Positions 16,897 to 25,613 of a stretch of 64,000 bases of DNA are shown here, piece after piece. Numbering within the stretch: position 1 is the first letter of the stretch; every line of letters starts with the position of its first letter. The stretch comes from Streptomyces sp. ISL-36. GTDB taxonomy: Bacteria > Actinomycetota > Actinomycetes > Streptomycetales > Streptomycetaceae. Position numbers and translations under genes: made by a program. The notes under the pieces were generated by a model that did not search any database, was not told the origin of the DNA, and worked only from the letters and a program-made list of their open reading frames with translations. Location: positions 1-64,000 of the forward strand of contig NZ_JAGGOS010000046.1 in assembly GCF_018614205.1 (NCBI RefSeq), written 5' to 3'.

Positions 16897-16935
16897 CTGA
16901 CTGAGCGTCAGACTTGTAATCTGACTATGCGTCAG
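16897..16935. promoter_or_regulatory. Regulon operator sites 2a and 2b
   Basis: Two copies, CTGACTGAGCGTCAG (16897-16911) and CTGACTATGCGTCAG (16921-16935), with centres 24 bp apart. The second ends 36 bp before the ATG of the acyl-CoA ligase gene. Both have perfect CTGAC/GTCAG arms. Confidence 0.8.
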
Positions 16936-16971
16936 GTCACAGCGAACGGGACGGACGGGCGGAGCGCAACG

Positions 16972-19215
16972 ATGCTTGGATCGACTCACGGCACCTTCAC
17001 CACCGATCTCCGCGCCCGCGTGGTCGCCTGCGGAGAGCACCCCGGGGCCCGCGGGACCGCCGTCCACGGCGTCACCGCCGTGGACGGTGACCGGGACGTC
17101 AGCGGGCGACCCCTGCATGCCCCCGTCCCCGACCTCGACCGGTTCTTCCGCCCCCGGTCCGTCGCCGTCGTCGGGGCCTCCGACGCCGAGGGACGGCCCA
17201 ACACCGGTATCACCCGGCAGCTCATCGCCTGGGCCGAGCGGGTCGGCGCCGACCTGATACCCGTGCACCCGACCCGCACCGCCGTCTTCGGGATCCCCTG
17301 CGCGCCCTCCGTCACGGCCCTCGCCTCGACGCACGCCGAGCCCGTCGACCTCGCCGTCCTCCTGGTCGCCGACCCGCTCCCCGTCGTCGAGGAACTCGCC
17401 GAGGCGAAGGTGCGGTTCGCCGTCGCCTTCGCCTCCGGCTTCGCCGAGACGGGACAGGAGGGCGCCGACGCGCAGGAGCGGCTCGCCGCCGCGGTGCGGC
17501 GCTCGGGGATCCGCCTCCTCGGGCCGAACACCAACCTCAACGCCTTCGAGCGTTTCCGCGAGGACCTCGACGGACCCGCCATCGCGCTGATCACCCAGTC
17601 CGGCCACCAGGGCCGGCCCGTCCACACCCTCCAGGAACTGGGCGTACGGCTCTCCCACTGGGCGCCCACCGGCAACGAGGCCGATCTGGAGACCGCCGAC
17701 TTCATCTCGTACTTCTCGCAGCTGCCCGAGGTCGGGTCCATCGCCTGCTACGTCGAGGGCCTCAAGGACGGGCGCTCCTTCCTGCTCGCGGCCGACCGGG
17801 CCGCGCGGCGCGGGGTGCCCGTCGTCGCGGTGAAGGTGGGCCGGACCGAGACCGGGGCGCGGACCGCCGCCTCGCACACCGGCAAGCTCACCGGCGCGGA
17901 CCAGGTCGTCGACGCGGCCATGCGGCAGTTCGGGGTGATCCGGGTCGACGGGCTCGACGAGCTCCAGGACACCGCCGCCCTGCTGGCCCGCGCGCGCAGG
18001 CCCGTCGCCGACGGCGTCGTCGTCTACTCGATCTCGGGCGGCACCGGCGCGCACTTCTCCGACCTCGCCACGGCCGCGGGTCTGCGGCTGCCGACACTTA
18101 CGCAGGCCAAGCAGGACGAGCTGCACCAGTGGATACCGCCGTACCTGAACGTGGCCAACCCCGTCGACAACGGCGGCCACCCGGTGGGCGACTGGCGCGG
18201 CCGGAAGATCATCGACGCGATCCTCGCCGACCCGTCCGTCGGCGTCCTGATCTGCCCCATCACCGGGCCGTTCCCGCCGATGAGCGACCGGCTCGCCCAG
18301 GACCTGGTGGACGCGGCGGAGGCCAGCGACAAGCTGGTGTGCGTGGTGTGGGGTTCGCCGATCGGGACCGAGGCCGCCTACCGCGAAACCCTGCTCGGCT
18401 CCTCGCGCGTCGCCACCTTCCGTACGTTCGCCAACTGCATCGGGGCCGTGAATGCCTACCTCGACCACCACCGCTTCACCGCCGGCTACCGCTCCCCGTT
18501 CGACGAGGCCCCGCGCACCCCCTCCCCGTCCTTCCGCAAGGCGCAGGCCCTGATGCGCCCGGGCCGGCAGCTCAGCGAGCACGCCGCGAAGCAGCTGCTG
18601 CGGGCGTACGGGATCCGGGTGCCGCGCGAGCAACTGGTCACCAGCGCGGCCGCCGCCGTCCGGGCGGCCGGCCTGGTCGGCTACCCGGTCGTGATGAAGG
18701 CGTCCGGCGCCCAGATCGCGCACAAGTCCGAACTGGGCCTGGTCAAGGTCGGCCTGACCTCGGCGAGCCAGGTGCGGGACGCGTACCGCGAGCTCACCGA
18801 CATCGCCCGCTACGAGGGCGTCGACCTCGACGGCGTCCTGGTCTGCCAGATGGTGGGGCGCGGGGTCGAGATGGTGGTGGGCGTGACGCGCGACCCGCTC
18901 TTCGGGCCGACGGTCACCGTCGGGCTCGGGGGCGTCCTGGTCGAGGTCCTGAACGACACCGCCGTCCGCGTCCCGCCCTTCGGCGAGGCCCAGGCCCGGG
19001 ACATGCTGGGCGAACTACGCGGCCGGGCGCTGCTCGACGGGGTACGGGGAGCGCCGCCCGCGGACGTGGACGCGCTGGTGGAGGTGGTGCTCCGGGTGCA
19101 GCGGATGGCCCTCGAACTCGACGGGGACCTCGCCGAACTCGACATCAACCCGCTGATGGTGCTGCCGCGCGGACAGGGCGCGGTCGCCCTGGACGCGCTC
19201 GCGGTGTGCCGATAG
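16972..19215 (+). CDS. NDP-forming acyl-CoA ligase (acetate-CoA ligase family)
   Basis: A 747-residue fused alpha-beta protein of the ADP-forming acyl-CoA synthetase superfamily. The N-terminal CoA-binding domain (about 55-170; SVAVVGASDAEGRPNTG) is followed by succinyl-CoA-ligase-like domains with the phospho-histidine region AASHTGKLTG (about 300-310) and SISGGTGAHFSD. The C-terminal ATP-grasp domain (about 530-740) includes GYPVVMKASG and AELDINPLMVLP. It makes acyl-CoA from an acid, ATP and CoA; substrate unknown. ATG 16972 follows GGAG (16961-16964), while the upstream frame runs through the operators. The crotonase gene follows after 12 bp as an operon partner. Two CTGAC-type operators precede it. 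Confidence 0.88.
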   Translation: MLGSTHGTFTTDLRARVVACGEHPGARGTAVHGVTAVDGDRDVSGRPLHAPVPDLDRFFRPRSVAVVGASDAEGRPNTGITRQLIAWAERVGADLIPVHPTRTAVFGIPCAPSVTALASTHAEPVDLAVLLVADPLPVVEELAEAKVRFAVAFASGFAETGQEGADAQERLAAAVRRSGIRLLGPNTNLNAFERFREDLDGPAIALITQSGHQGRPVHTLQELGVRLSHWAPTGNEADLETADFISYFSQLPEVGSIACYVEGLKDGRSFLLAADRAARRGVPVVAVKVGRTETGARTAASHTGKLTGADQVVDAAMRQFGVIRVDGLDELQDTAALLARARRPVADGVVVYSISGGTGAHFSDLATAAGLRLPTLTQAKQDELHQWIPPYLNVANPVDNGGHPVGDWRGRKIIDAILADPSVGVLICPITGPFPPMSDRLAQDLVDAAEASDKLVCVVWGSPIGTEAAYRETLLGSSRVATFRTFANCIGAVNAYLDHHRFTAGYRSPFDEAPRTPSPSFRKAQALMRPGRQLSEHAAKQLLRAYGIRVPREQLVTSAAAAVRAAGLVGYPVVMKASGAQIAHKSELGLVKVGLTSASQVRDAYRELTDIARYEGVDLDGVLVCQMVGRGVEMVVGVTRDPLFGPTVTVGLGGVLVEVLNDTAVRVPPFGEAQARDMLGELRGRALLDGVRGAPPADVDALVEVVLRVQRMALELDGDLAELDINPLMVLPRGQGAVALDALAVCR

Positions 19216-19227
19216 GAGGCCTGTCAC

Positions 19228-20028
19228 GTGGAGGACGCAGGGGAAGAGGTCCTGCACGCCGTCGAGAACGGCGTCTCGTGGATCACGCTCAACCGGCCCG
19301 GGGTGATGAACGCCGTCACCTGGGACCAGCGGGAGCGGATCATCGCGCTGCTCGGGGAGGCCTCGGCCGACCCGGACGTACGGGCGGTGGTGCTGACCGC
19401 GACCGGCCGGGGGTTCTGCGCGGGCGCGGATCTGCGCGGAGGGCCCGCCTCGCGGCCGGAGCGGGTCCCCGGTGACGTGGCGCGGACGATCCGGCTCGGG
19501 GCGCAGCGGCTGATCGGGGCCGTACTGGACTGCGAGAAGCCGGTGGTCGCGGCGGTGAACGGGACGGCGGCCGGGATCGGCGCCCATCTGGCGTTCGCCT
19601 GCGATCTGGTGCTGGCGGCCGAGTCGGCGACGTTCATCGAGGTGTTCGTCCGGCGGGGTCTGGTGCCGGACGGGGGCGGGGCGTACCTCCTGCCCCGGCT
19701 GATCGGTCCGCGGCGGGCGAAGGAGCTGATGTTCTTCGGGGACGCGGTGGGTGCGGCGGAGGCGCGGGAGATGGGCCTGGTGAACCGGGTCGTGGCCGCG
19801 GAGGAGCTGGAGAAGACCGCACGGGAGTGGGCCGAACGCCTCGCCCGGGGCCCGACCCGGGCGCTCGCCCTGACCAAACAACTGGTGAACGCCTCCCTGG
19901 ACTCCGACCGCGCGACGGCCTTCGCGGCGGAGGCGGCCGCGCAGGAGATCAACATGACGACGCGGGACGCGAACGAGGGGGTGGCGAGTTTCGTGGAGCG
20001 GCGGGCGCCCCGGTACGAGGGCCGGTAG
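19228..20028 (+). CDS. Enoyl-CoA hydratase/isomerase (crotonase family)
   Basis: A 266-residue cytosolic crotonase. The oxyanion-hole segments are GRGFCAGADLRGGP (about residues 64-77) and AVNGTAAGIGAHLAFACDL (about 110-128). The position corresponding to the first catalytic Glu in hydratases falls in FVRRGLVPDGGGAYLLPRLI, where an Asp-Gly-Gly-Gly pattern is typical of isomerase/hydratase-like members. It acts on an enoyl-CoA intermediate. The GTG start at 19228 has AGGAGG 9 bases upstream. It lies 12 bp behind the acyl-CoA ligase in the same operon. Confidence 0.9.
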   Translation: MEDAGEEVLHAVENGVSWITLNRPGVMNAVTWDQRERIIALLGEASADPDVRAVVLTATGRGFCAGADLRGGPASRPERVPGDVARTIRLGAQRLIGAVLDCEKPVVAAVNGTAAGIGAHLAFACDLVLAAESATFIEVFVRRGLVPDGGGAYLLPRLIGPRRAKELMFFGDAVGAAEAREMGLVNRVVAAEELEKTAREWAERLARGPTRALALTKQLVNASLDSDRATAFAAEAAAQEINMTTRDANEGVASFVERRAPRYEGR

Positions 20029-20090
20029 CGCGGAAAGGGCCCCGACGACGTACGTTGTCCCCTCAACGTCCTTTCCACGAGGGGTACATC

Positions 20091-21227
20091 ATGAGCGTTT
20101 TCGGTACAGGTCCGGTCAGCCGGAGAGGACTCATACGGCTCGGCGGGGGCGCCGCCGCCGGTCTGGTGCTCGGGGGCGTCGGCGCCACGACGGCGCAGGC
20201 CCGGACCATGGCCGGGGAAGCCGGGGTCACGGCGCTGCCCGGCTCGATGGCCTTCGACCTGAGCGACCCGTCGGACGCCCTGTTCATGCACAAGCAGGCC
20301 TGGTGTCCCACGGTGATGCAGTGCGCGGGCTATGACCATCTGAACAAGCACTGGTACGTCGCCCAGGTCATGTACAACCCGGGGGACGGGGTGTCCTACG
20401 CCACGCGGAAGCTCGAGGGCGACATCGCCATCACCAAGCTGAGCGCGGACGGCTCGACCAAGCTCGGGCGGATGTATCTGCGCGGGTTCGGGCACGGCGC
20501 CCAAATCGGCATCGAGGCGACGGCGGCGGGCTCGGCCCCGTACATCTGGATCGAGTACGACTCCGAGCCGAACTCGGACGCCACGGGCTTCGGTACCAAG
20601 GTGTGCCGGATCAAGTACGTGGGCCCTGCGGCCGATCAGCCGCCGCGGAGCTTCCACTGGGACGATCCCGAGGACCGTACGGCCATGAACTTCAAGGACC
20701 GTACGCCCGACGCACTCAAGCTGCCGGGCGCCGGGACGACGCTGAGCGCGCCGCGGCCGGTCGTCGACATGCAGCACCGCCGGCTGCTGGTGCGCTTCAA
20801 CCGCAACGGGCAGCTGCAGTGCGCGGTCTGGGACCTGGACGCCGCCATCGCCGGCCCGCTGGGCGAGCCGCTGCACCACTTCGCGGATCTGCCGAGGCCG
20901 GTGTACGACGCGCAGGGGTTCTGCCTCTACGGCTCGTACATGTACATGTACGAGGGCGAGGCGTACGCCAGCGGCGGGCCGACCGACACGACGGACGTGG
21001 GCACCACGTACATCACCAGGGTCGACCTGAACACCGGGGTTTCGGAGCGTGCCCTCACCCGTGCCCTCAAGAGCCTCACCTTCCGGGAGCCGGAGGGCAT
21101 GAACGTCATGCTCGTCCCCGACCCGGCGCGTCCCGGTGCGTACCTGCCCCGGCTGACCTTCGGTTTCGCCTCGGGCGAGTCGGGCGACCGCCGGGTGAAC
21201 ATCGCGTACAAGGACGCGTTGATCTGA
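20091..21227 (+). CDS. Tat-exported TagC/P68-RBP-like propeller protein
   Basis: A 378-residue exported protein. SRRGLIRLGG at residues 10-19 is a twin-arginine signal, followed by a hydrophobic stretch and TTAQA cleavage. The body (KHWYVAQ, GDIAITKLS, GRMYLRGFGHGAQIGIE, YIWIEYDS) matches the Streptomyces proteins annotated as teichoic acid biosynthesis protein C, whose fold is a phage-receptor-binding-like beta-propeller. The annotation is historical and the real role is unproven. ATG 20091 is preceded by ACGAGGGG. It lies 62 bp after the crotonase gene and is probably separate, with no CTGAC-type site of its own. Confidence 0.8.
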   Translation: MSVFGTGPVSRRGLIRLGGGAAAGLVLGGVGATTAQARTMAGEAGVTALPGSMAFDLSDPSDALFMHKQAWCPTVMQCAGYDHLNKHWYVAQVMYNPGDGVSYATRKLEGDIAITKLSADGSTKLGRMYLRGFGHGAQIGIEATAAGSAPYIWIEYDSEPNSDATGFGTKVCRIKYVGPAADQPPRSFHWDDPEDRTAMNFKDRTPDALKLPGAGTTLSAPRPVVDMQHRRLLVRFNRNGQLQCAVWDLDAAIAGPLGEPLHHFADLPRPVYDAQGFCLYGSYMYMYEGEAYASGGPTDTTDVGTTYITRVDLNTGVSERALTRALKSLTFREPEGMNVMLVPDPARPGAYLPRLTFGFASGESGDRRVNIAYKDALI

Positions 21228-21268
21228 TCGCGGCACCGTCCGACGGGGGCCGGCCCGAGGGTTCCTAT

Positions 21269-21283
21269 CTGACGACACGTCAG
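21269..21283. promoter_or_regulatory. Regulon operator site 3
   Basis: CTGACGACACGTCAG, with perfect arms and the full CTGACGNNNCGTCAG core. It ends 5 bases before the first possible ATG of the flavin reductase gene, so binding would block transcription start. Confidence 0.8.
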
Positions 21284-21288
21284 GTTCA

Positions 21289-21897
21289 ATGGACGGTGTG
21301 ATGGGACACGCTGGGATGGCGGCCACCGCCGTCCGATACCTCAGGTCGGCCGGTGCGCCCACGGCCGTGGAGCACCACCCCGCGCCACGACTCCGTGCGG
21401 TACGGGACGACGAGCGGCTGCCCGTCGACCCGGCCGAGTTCCGGCGTGTGCTCGGGCACTTCGCGAGCGGGGTCACGGTCGTGACCTCGCTCGATCCCGG
21501 CGGTCCCGCGGGCTTCGCCTGTCAGTCCTTCGCGTCCCTCTCCCTGGACCCGCCCCTGATCGCGTTCATGGTCGCGCGGACCTCGACCACCTGGCCCCGC
21601 ATCGCCCGCGCCGGTGCCTTCTGCGTGAACATCCTCGGCTCCGACCAGGGGGAGTTGTGCCTGGGCTTCGCGCGCAGCGGCGCGGACAAGTTCGCGGGGG
21701 TGGCGTACGACCCGGCGCCGGTGACCGGGGCGCCGCGCCTGGAGGGGGTCCCCGCCTGGGTGGACTGCACGATCGCCCAGGTGCACACGGGGGGCGACCA
21801 TCTGATCGTGGTGGGGAGGGTCGAGGCGCTGGGGGCCGAGGACGAGGGCGCTCCGCTGCTCTTCCACCGGGGGCGGTTCGGGCGGTTCACGCCGTAG
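21289..21897 (+). CDS. Flavin reductase family protein (HpaC/HsaB-like)
   Basis: A protein of up to 202 residues with the flavin reductase (FMN-binding split-barrel) fold. Visible are FASGVTVVTS (about residues 63-72), GFACQSFASLSLDPPLIAFM (the FMN-binding SxxSLxPP motif) and HLIVVGRVEAL. Such enzymes supply reduced flavin to two-component monooxygenases, including those of aromatic and steroid ring degradation. ATGs occur at 21289, 21301 and 21316 with no good Shine-Dalgarno, and translation may be leaderless given the operator 5 bases upstream. The 3' end overlaps the MFS gene by 11 bases. No partner oxygenase of the HsaA type is in the window. Confidence 0.87.
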   Translation: MDGVMGHAGMAATAVRYLRSAGAPTAVEHHPAPRLRAVRDDERLPVDPAEFRRVLGHFASGVTVVTSLDPGGPAGFACQSFASLSLDPPLIAFMVARTSTTWPRIARAGAFCVNILGSDQGELCLGFARSGADKFAGVAYDPAPVTGAPRLEGVPAWVDCTIAQVHTGGDHLIVVGRVEALGAEDEGAPLLFHRGRFGRFTP

Positions 21898-23197
21898 CGC
21901 TCGCGGCCACCACCGGCCTGCGGCGGATCACCAGGGCCATCAGGGCCGCGGCGGCGCACAGCGCGCCCGAGGCGTACCAGACCACGTCGTACGAGCCGAA
22001 GACGTCCCGGGCCAGACCGCCCGCGAAGGCGACCACCGCCGCGCCCACCTGGTGGGAGGCGAGGACCCAGCCGAAGACGATGGCGCTGTCCTCGCCGTAG
22101 TGCTCACGGCACAGGGCGAGCGTCGGCGGGACCGTGGCCACCCAGTCCAGGCCGTAGAAGACGATGAAGAAGACCATCGGCGGGTGGACGGACGGGGCGA
22201 GGAGCAGGGGCAGGAAGAGGAGCGACACCCCGCGCAGCGCGTAGTACGTGGCCAGCAGGCGCCGGGACTCGAAGCGGTCGGTGAACCAGCCGGAGGCGAT
22301 GGTGCCGACGACGTCGAAGACGCCGATCACGGCGAGCAGCGAGGCCGCCGCGGTGACGGGCATGCCGTGGTCGTGGGCGGCCGGCACGAAGTGGGTCCGC
22401 ACCAGGCCGTTCGTCGAGGCGCCGCAGATCGCGAAGGTGCCGGCGAGGAGCCAGAAGGGGCCGGTGCGGGCCGCCTTGAGGAGCACGGTCACCGCGCGGC
22501 GGGCGGCGCCCTGGACCGGTGCGGGCTTCGGGACGAACTCCGCCGCGCCGTAGGGCGCGAGGCCCACGTCCGCCGGGTGGTCGCGCAGCAGCAGCCATAC
22601 GAAGGGGACGATCACGAGGGCGGAGAGCGCGACGGTGACCGAGGCCGGCCGCCAGTCGTGGTGCTCCACCAGCCACGACAGAAGGGGCAGGAAGACGAGC
22701 TGCCCTGAGGCGCCGGCCGCCGTGAGGATGCCGGTCACCAGCCCGCGCCGGGCCACGAACCACCGGTTGGTCACCGTCGCCGCGAACGCCAGCGCCATGG
22801 AGCCGCTGCCGAGGCCGACGAGGACGCCCCAGAACAGGACGAGCTGCCAGGCCGCCGTCATCCACACGGTGAGCAGCGAGCCGAGCGCGATCACGCTGAG
22901 CGCGGCCGCGACGACCCGCCGGATGCCGAACCGGTCCATCAGCGCCGCGGCGAACGGCGCCGTCAGTCCGTACAGCGCGAGGTTCACCGACACCGCGAAG
23001 CCGATCGTGCCGCGCGACCAGTCGAACTCGTGGTGCAGCGGTTCGATCAGCAGCCCGGGCAGCGAGGCGAAGGCGGCGGCGCCGATGATCGTGACGAAGG
23101 TGACGGCCGCGACGAACCAGGCGCGATGGAGGCGAGGGGTGCGGACGGTCGGGGTCGGCGCGGGGGCCTTGGTTGTCTGGGTCACGTCACACAGCAT
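21887..23197 (-). CDS. MFS transporter (OFA/MCT-like)
   Basis: A 436-residue twelve-helix major facilitator. N-terminal DWSRGTIGFAVSVNLALYGL and GVLVGLGSGSMALAFAATVTNRWF, with RRGLVTGILTAAGASGQ, resemble the oxalate/formate and monocarboxylate-type MFS families; YGLDWVATVPPTLALCREHYG is a typical helix-10/11 segment. It probably moves a carboxylic acid across the membrane, and the position beside acyl-CoA genes fits this. ATG 23197 or GTG 23185 could be the start. The inverted repeat GGTCACG (23180-23186) / CGTGACC (23205-23211) around the start may be regulatory. Convergent overlap with the flavin reductase gene. Confidence 0.87.
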   Translation of the reverse strand: MLCDVTQTTKAPAPTPTVRTPRLHRAWFVAAVTFVTIIGAAAFASLPGLLIEPLHHEFDWSRGTIGFAVSVNLALYGLTAPFAAALMDRFGIRRVVAAALSVIALGSLLTVWMTAAWQLVLFWGVLVGLGSGSMALAFAATVTNRWFVARRGLVTGILTAAGASGQLVFLPLLSWLVEHHDWRPASVTVALSALVIVPFVWLLLRDHPADVGLAPYGAAEFVPKPAPVQGAARRAVTVLLKAARTGPFWLLAGTFAICGASTNGLVRTHFVPAAHDHGMPVTAAASLLAVIGVFDVVGTIASGWFTDRFESRRLLATYYALRGVSLLFLPLLLAPSVHPPMVFFIVFYGLDWVATVPPTLALCREHYGEDSAIVFGWVLASHQVGAAVVAFAGGLARDVFGSYDVVWYASGALCAAAALMALVIRRRPVVAASATA

Positions 23198-23247
23198 CGT
23201 GATCCGTGACCGCCCCCACCACTGGCCCGAATGACAGCTTTCGCAAA

Positions 23248-23339
23248 GATCGGGCCACGCGGCGGAAGACCCTCAGATCCGCGGCAGGGTTCTGATCGGG
23301 CCACCCGGCGGGAGACCCTCAGATCCGCGGCAGCGTTCT
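23248..23339. repeat. 46-bp tandem duplication at an MFS gene end
   Basis: Copy 1 (23248-23293) and copy 2 (23294-23339) agree at 43 of 46 positions. Copy 2 contains the last codons and stop of the minus-strand MFS gene (stop at 23319), so the gene's 3' end has been duplicated just downstream of itself. Confidence 0.85.
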
Positions 23340-24581
23340 GATCGGCCGCACCACCAGCAGCGCCACCACCACCAGCACCGCGATCCCCGCCCCCGCCAGC
23401 AGGACCTCCTCCGTGCCCACCGCCTCCGCCACCGGGCCGGCGAGCGTCCGCCCCGCCGCCATCATCAGCAGCGAACCGGCCACGTCGTAGGCGTGCATGC
23501 GGTTCAGCGCGTCCTGCGGCACATGCGTCTGGACCGAGGTCGACCACATCACCAGCCAGAACGCGAACGCCGCCCCGCCCAGGAACTGACCCACCCCGAG
23601 GACCGCCACGGAGGCGCCGGATCCGAGCAGGAAGAGGTTGACCGGCAGACCCAGCAGCGCCACGGCGCCCGCCGCCAGCGGGCGGCGCGGGCGCAGCCGC
23701 AGGGCGAGGAGCCCGCCGGCCGCGCTGCCGGCGCCGTTGACCGCCATCAGCACCCCGTAGGCCGCCGAGCCGTGCTCGCCGGTCACCAGGGTGGCGGTCA
23801 GCGGGACCATCGGCCCGGCGACCGTCAGCCCGTACACCGTCCAGATCGCGATGACCCCCCACAGCCAGCTGCGGGCCCGGAACTCCCGCCAGCCGACGGC
23901 CATTTCGGCGCGCAGCGAGCCGCGCGCAGCCGTGTCCGCGGGAACGGCGGGGATCCGCATCAGACCGAGGCACAGCGCGCTGACGGCGAAGGTCAGGCCG
24001 TTGGCGCCGAAGGCGGCCCCCGCGCCGGAGAGCGCGACGAGCAGACCGGCCACGGCTGGGCCCGCCATGGTCATCAGGGACTCCACGACCCGCAGGACCG
24101 CGTTGGCGCGCTGCACGTCGGGGGCGATGCGCGGGATCGTGGAGGCCACCCCGGGCTGGAAGAGGGCGGCGCAGACCCCGCTGACGGCGGAGAGCGCGTA
24201 CACCGTCCACAGCGGCGGGCTGCCGGCGGTGAAGGTGACGGCGAGGACGGCCGCGCCGGGCAGCCGCAGCACATCCGCGATGATCATCATCCGGCGGGCG
24301 GTGAAGCGGTCCGCGAGGACGCCGCCGAAGACGACGAAGAGCGCGAAGGGGCCGATCCAGGCGCCGAGGGCGTATCCGACGGAGGAGCCGGAGTGCCCGG
24401 CGCCGAGCAGTCCGGCGGCGAGGGCGACGGGCACCATGCCCTCACCGAAGACGGCGGCGGCCCGGGCCACGAAGAAGAGCCGGAAGTTACGGTTCCAGAG
24501 GGCAGCCGCCCCCGCGGGTACGGGAATGGGTTCCCGGACCTCAGACTTGTACGGGAAGTGCTCCGCTTGCTTGTCCGTCAC
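23319..24581 (-). CDS. MFS exporter (EntS/DHA3-like)
   Basis: A 420-residue twelve-helix transporter of the EntS-like group. The motif A loop is GGVLADRFTARRMMI (about residues 77-91), with ALFQPGVASTIPRIAPDVQRANA in the following helix. GTG 24581 is taken as start (VTDKQAEHFPYK); the ribosome site is weak. Related proteins export siderophores, macrolides or other small molecules. It is divergent from the GlxA-type regulator (24642) with a DasR-like palindrome between them. The same frame stays open over 1400 codons, but the rest is the shadow of neighbouring genes. Confidence 0.87.
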   Translation of the reverse strand: MTDKQAEHFPYKSEVREPIPVPAGAAALWNRNFRLFFVARAAAVFGEGMVPVALAAGLLGAGHSGSSVGYALGAWIGPFALFVVFGGVLADRFTARRMMIIADVLRLPGAAVLAVTFTAGSPPLWTVYALSAVSGVCAALFQPGVASTIPRIAPDVQRANAVLRVVESLMTMAGPAVAGLLVALSGAGAAFGANGLTFAVSALCLGLMRIPAVPADTAARGSLRAEMAVGWREFRARSWLWGVIAIWTVYGLTVAGPMVPLTATLVTGEHGSAAYGVLMAVNGAGSAAGGLLALRLRPRRPLAAGAVALLGLPVNLFLLGSGASVAVLGVGQFLGGAAFAFWLVMWSTSVQTHVPQDALNRMHAYDVAGSLLMMAAGRTLAGPVAEAVGTEEVLLAGAGIAVLVVVALLVVRPIRTLPRI

Positions 24582-24601
24582 GGACCCGACTTCTAGCAGC
24601 A

Positions 24602-24617
24602 AATGGTCTGGACCACA
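24602..24617. promoter_or_regulatory. DasR-like operator (dre-like site)
   Basis: AATGGTCTGGACCACA matches 13 of 16 positions of the published DasR consensus A(C/G)TGGTCTAGACCA(C/G)T. It lies in the intergenic region between the divergent MFS (start 24581) and GlxA-type regulator (start 24642). The core TGGTCTGGACCA is symmetrical apart from the centre. Confidence 0.5.
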
Positions 24618-24641
24618 AAGGGATTTACGAGGGGTCTCGTC

Positions 24642-25613
24642 GTGCCGCACCGTATCGCCGTCCTCGCCCTGCCGGGCCTTCTCCCCTTCGAGCTGGGCAT
24701 TCCGCACCGGATCTTCGGCCGCGCCAAGGACCCCGAGGGCCGTCCGCTCTACACGATCGCGACCTGCGCGCCGGTCGCCGGGCCGGTACCGACCGACGCG
24801 GACTTCGCCATCCAGGTCGAGCACGGACCGGAGGCCCTGGCGACGGCGGACACGGTCGTCGTCCCCGCCTCGTACGAACTCGGCCCGGTCTACGACGAAG
24901 GACGCCTGACCGACGAGCTGGCCGCCGCGCTCGCCCACATCCGGCCCGGAACACGGCTCGTCTCCATCTGCACGGGCGGGTACGTGCTCGCCGCCGCCGG
25001 CTACCTCGACGGGCGCCCGGCCACCACGCACTGGGCCTCGGCCGAGCACTTCCAACGGCTGTTCCCGAGCGTACGGGTCGACGCCGACGTCCTGTTCGTC
25101 GACGACGGGGACGTGCTCACCTCGGCGGGCGTCGCCGCCGGGATCGACCTGTGCCTGCACATCGTCCGCCGGGACCACGGGACGGCGGTCGCCAACGAGG
25201 TGGCGCGCAGGACCGTCGTACCGCCGCACCGGGACGGCGGGCAGGCCCAGTACATCGCCCGCCCGCTCCCCGAGCCCGGGTCGGCGACCACGACGGCGGC
25301 CCGCGCCTGGGCCCTCGCGCATCTGCACGAGCCGATCCAGCTGCGGGACCTGGCGGTACGCGAATCGATGAGCGTACGGACGTTCACGCGCCGCTTCCGT
25401 GAAGAGGTCGGCGTCAGCCCCGGCCAGTGGCTCACCCAGCAGCGCGTGGAACGGGCCCGCCACCTCCTGGAGTCCACCGACCTTCCGGTCGACCAGGTGG
25501 CGCGGGACGCCGGCTTCGGCACGCCCCAGTCGCTCCGCTCCCACCTCCAGGCGGCCATCGGCGTCACCCCGACGACCTACCGCCGCACCTTCCGGTCGGG
25601 CGCGGTGGGCTGA
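24642..25613 (+). CDS. GlxA-type AraC regulator (DJ-1/PfpI plus HTH)
   Basis: A 323-residue regulator. Residues about 1-170 form a DJ-1/PfpI-like amidotransferase-fold sensor (RIAVLALPGLLPFELGIP, LVSICTGGYVLAAAGYLDG with the nucleophile-elbow Cys). The C-terminus holds the two AraC HTHs (LRDLAVRESMSVRTFTRRF, then QVARDAGFGTPQSLRSHL). It probably senses a small molecule and activates nearby transporters. GTG 24642 is preferred because GAGGGG (24629-24634) precedes it; ATG 24603 would place the coding region over the dre-like palindrome. The 3' end overlaps the convergent MFS gene by 37 bases. Confidence 0.9.
   Translation: MPHRIAVLALPGLLPFELGIPHRIFGRAKDPEGRPLYTIATCAPVAGPVPTDADFAIQVEHGPEALATADTVVVPASYELGPVYDEGRLTDELAAALAHIRPGTRLVSICTGGYVLAAAGYLDGRPATTHWASAEHFQRLFPSVRVDADVLFVDDGDVLTSAGVAAGIDLCLHIVRRDHGTAVANEVARRTVVPPHRDGGQAQYIARPLPEPGSATTTAARAWALAHLHEPIQLRDLAVRESMSVRTFTRRFREEVGVSPGQWLTQQRVERARHLLESTDLPVDQVARDAGFGTPQSLRSHLQAAIGVTPTTYRRTFRSGAVG

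Noticed and set aside
23180..23211. GGTCACG/CGTGACC inverted repeat as a firm operator
   Set aside because: The 18-base spacing and overlap with the possible MFS start codons make it weak; it is mentioned only with the gene.
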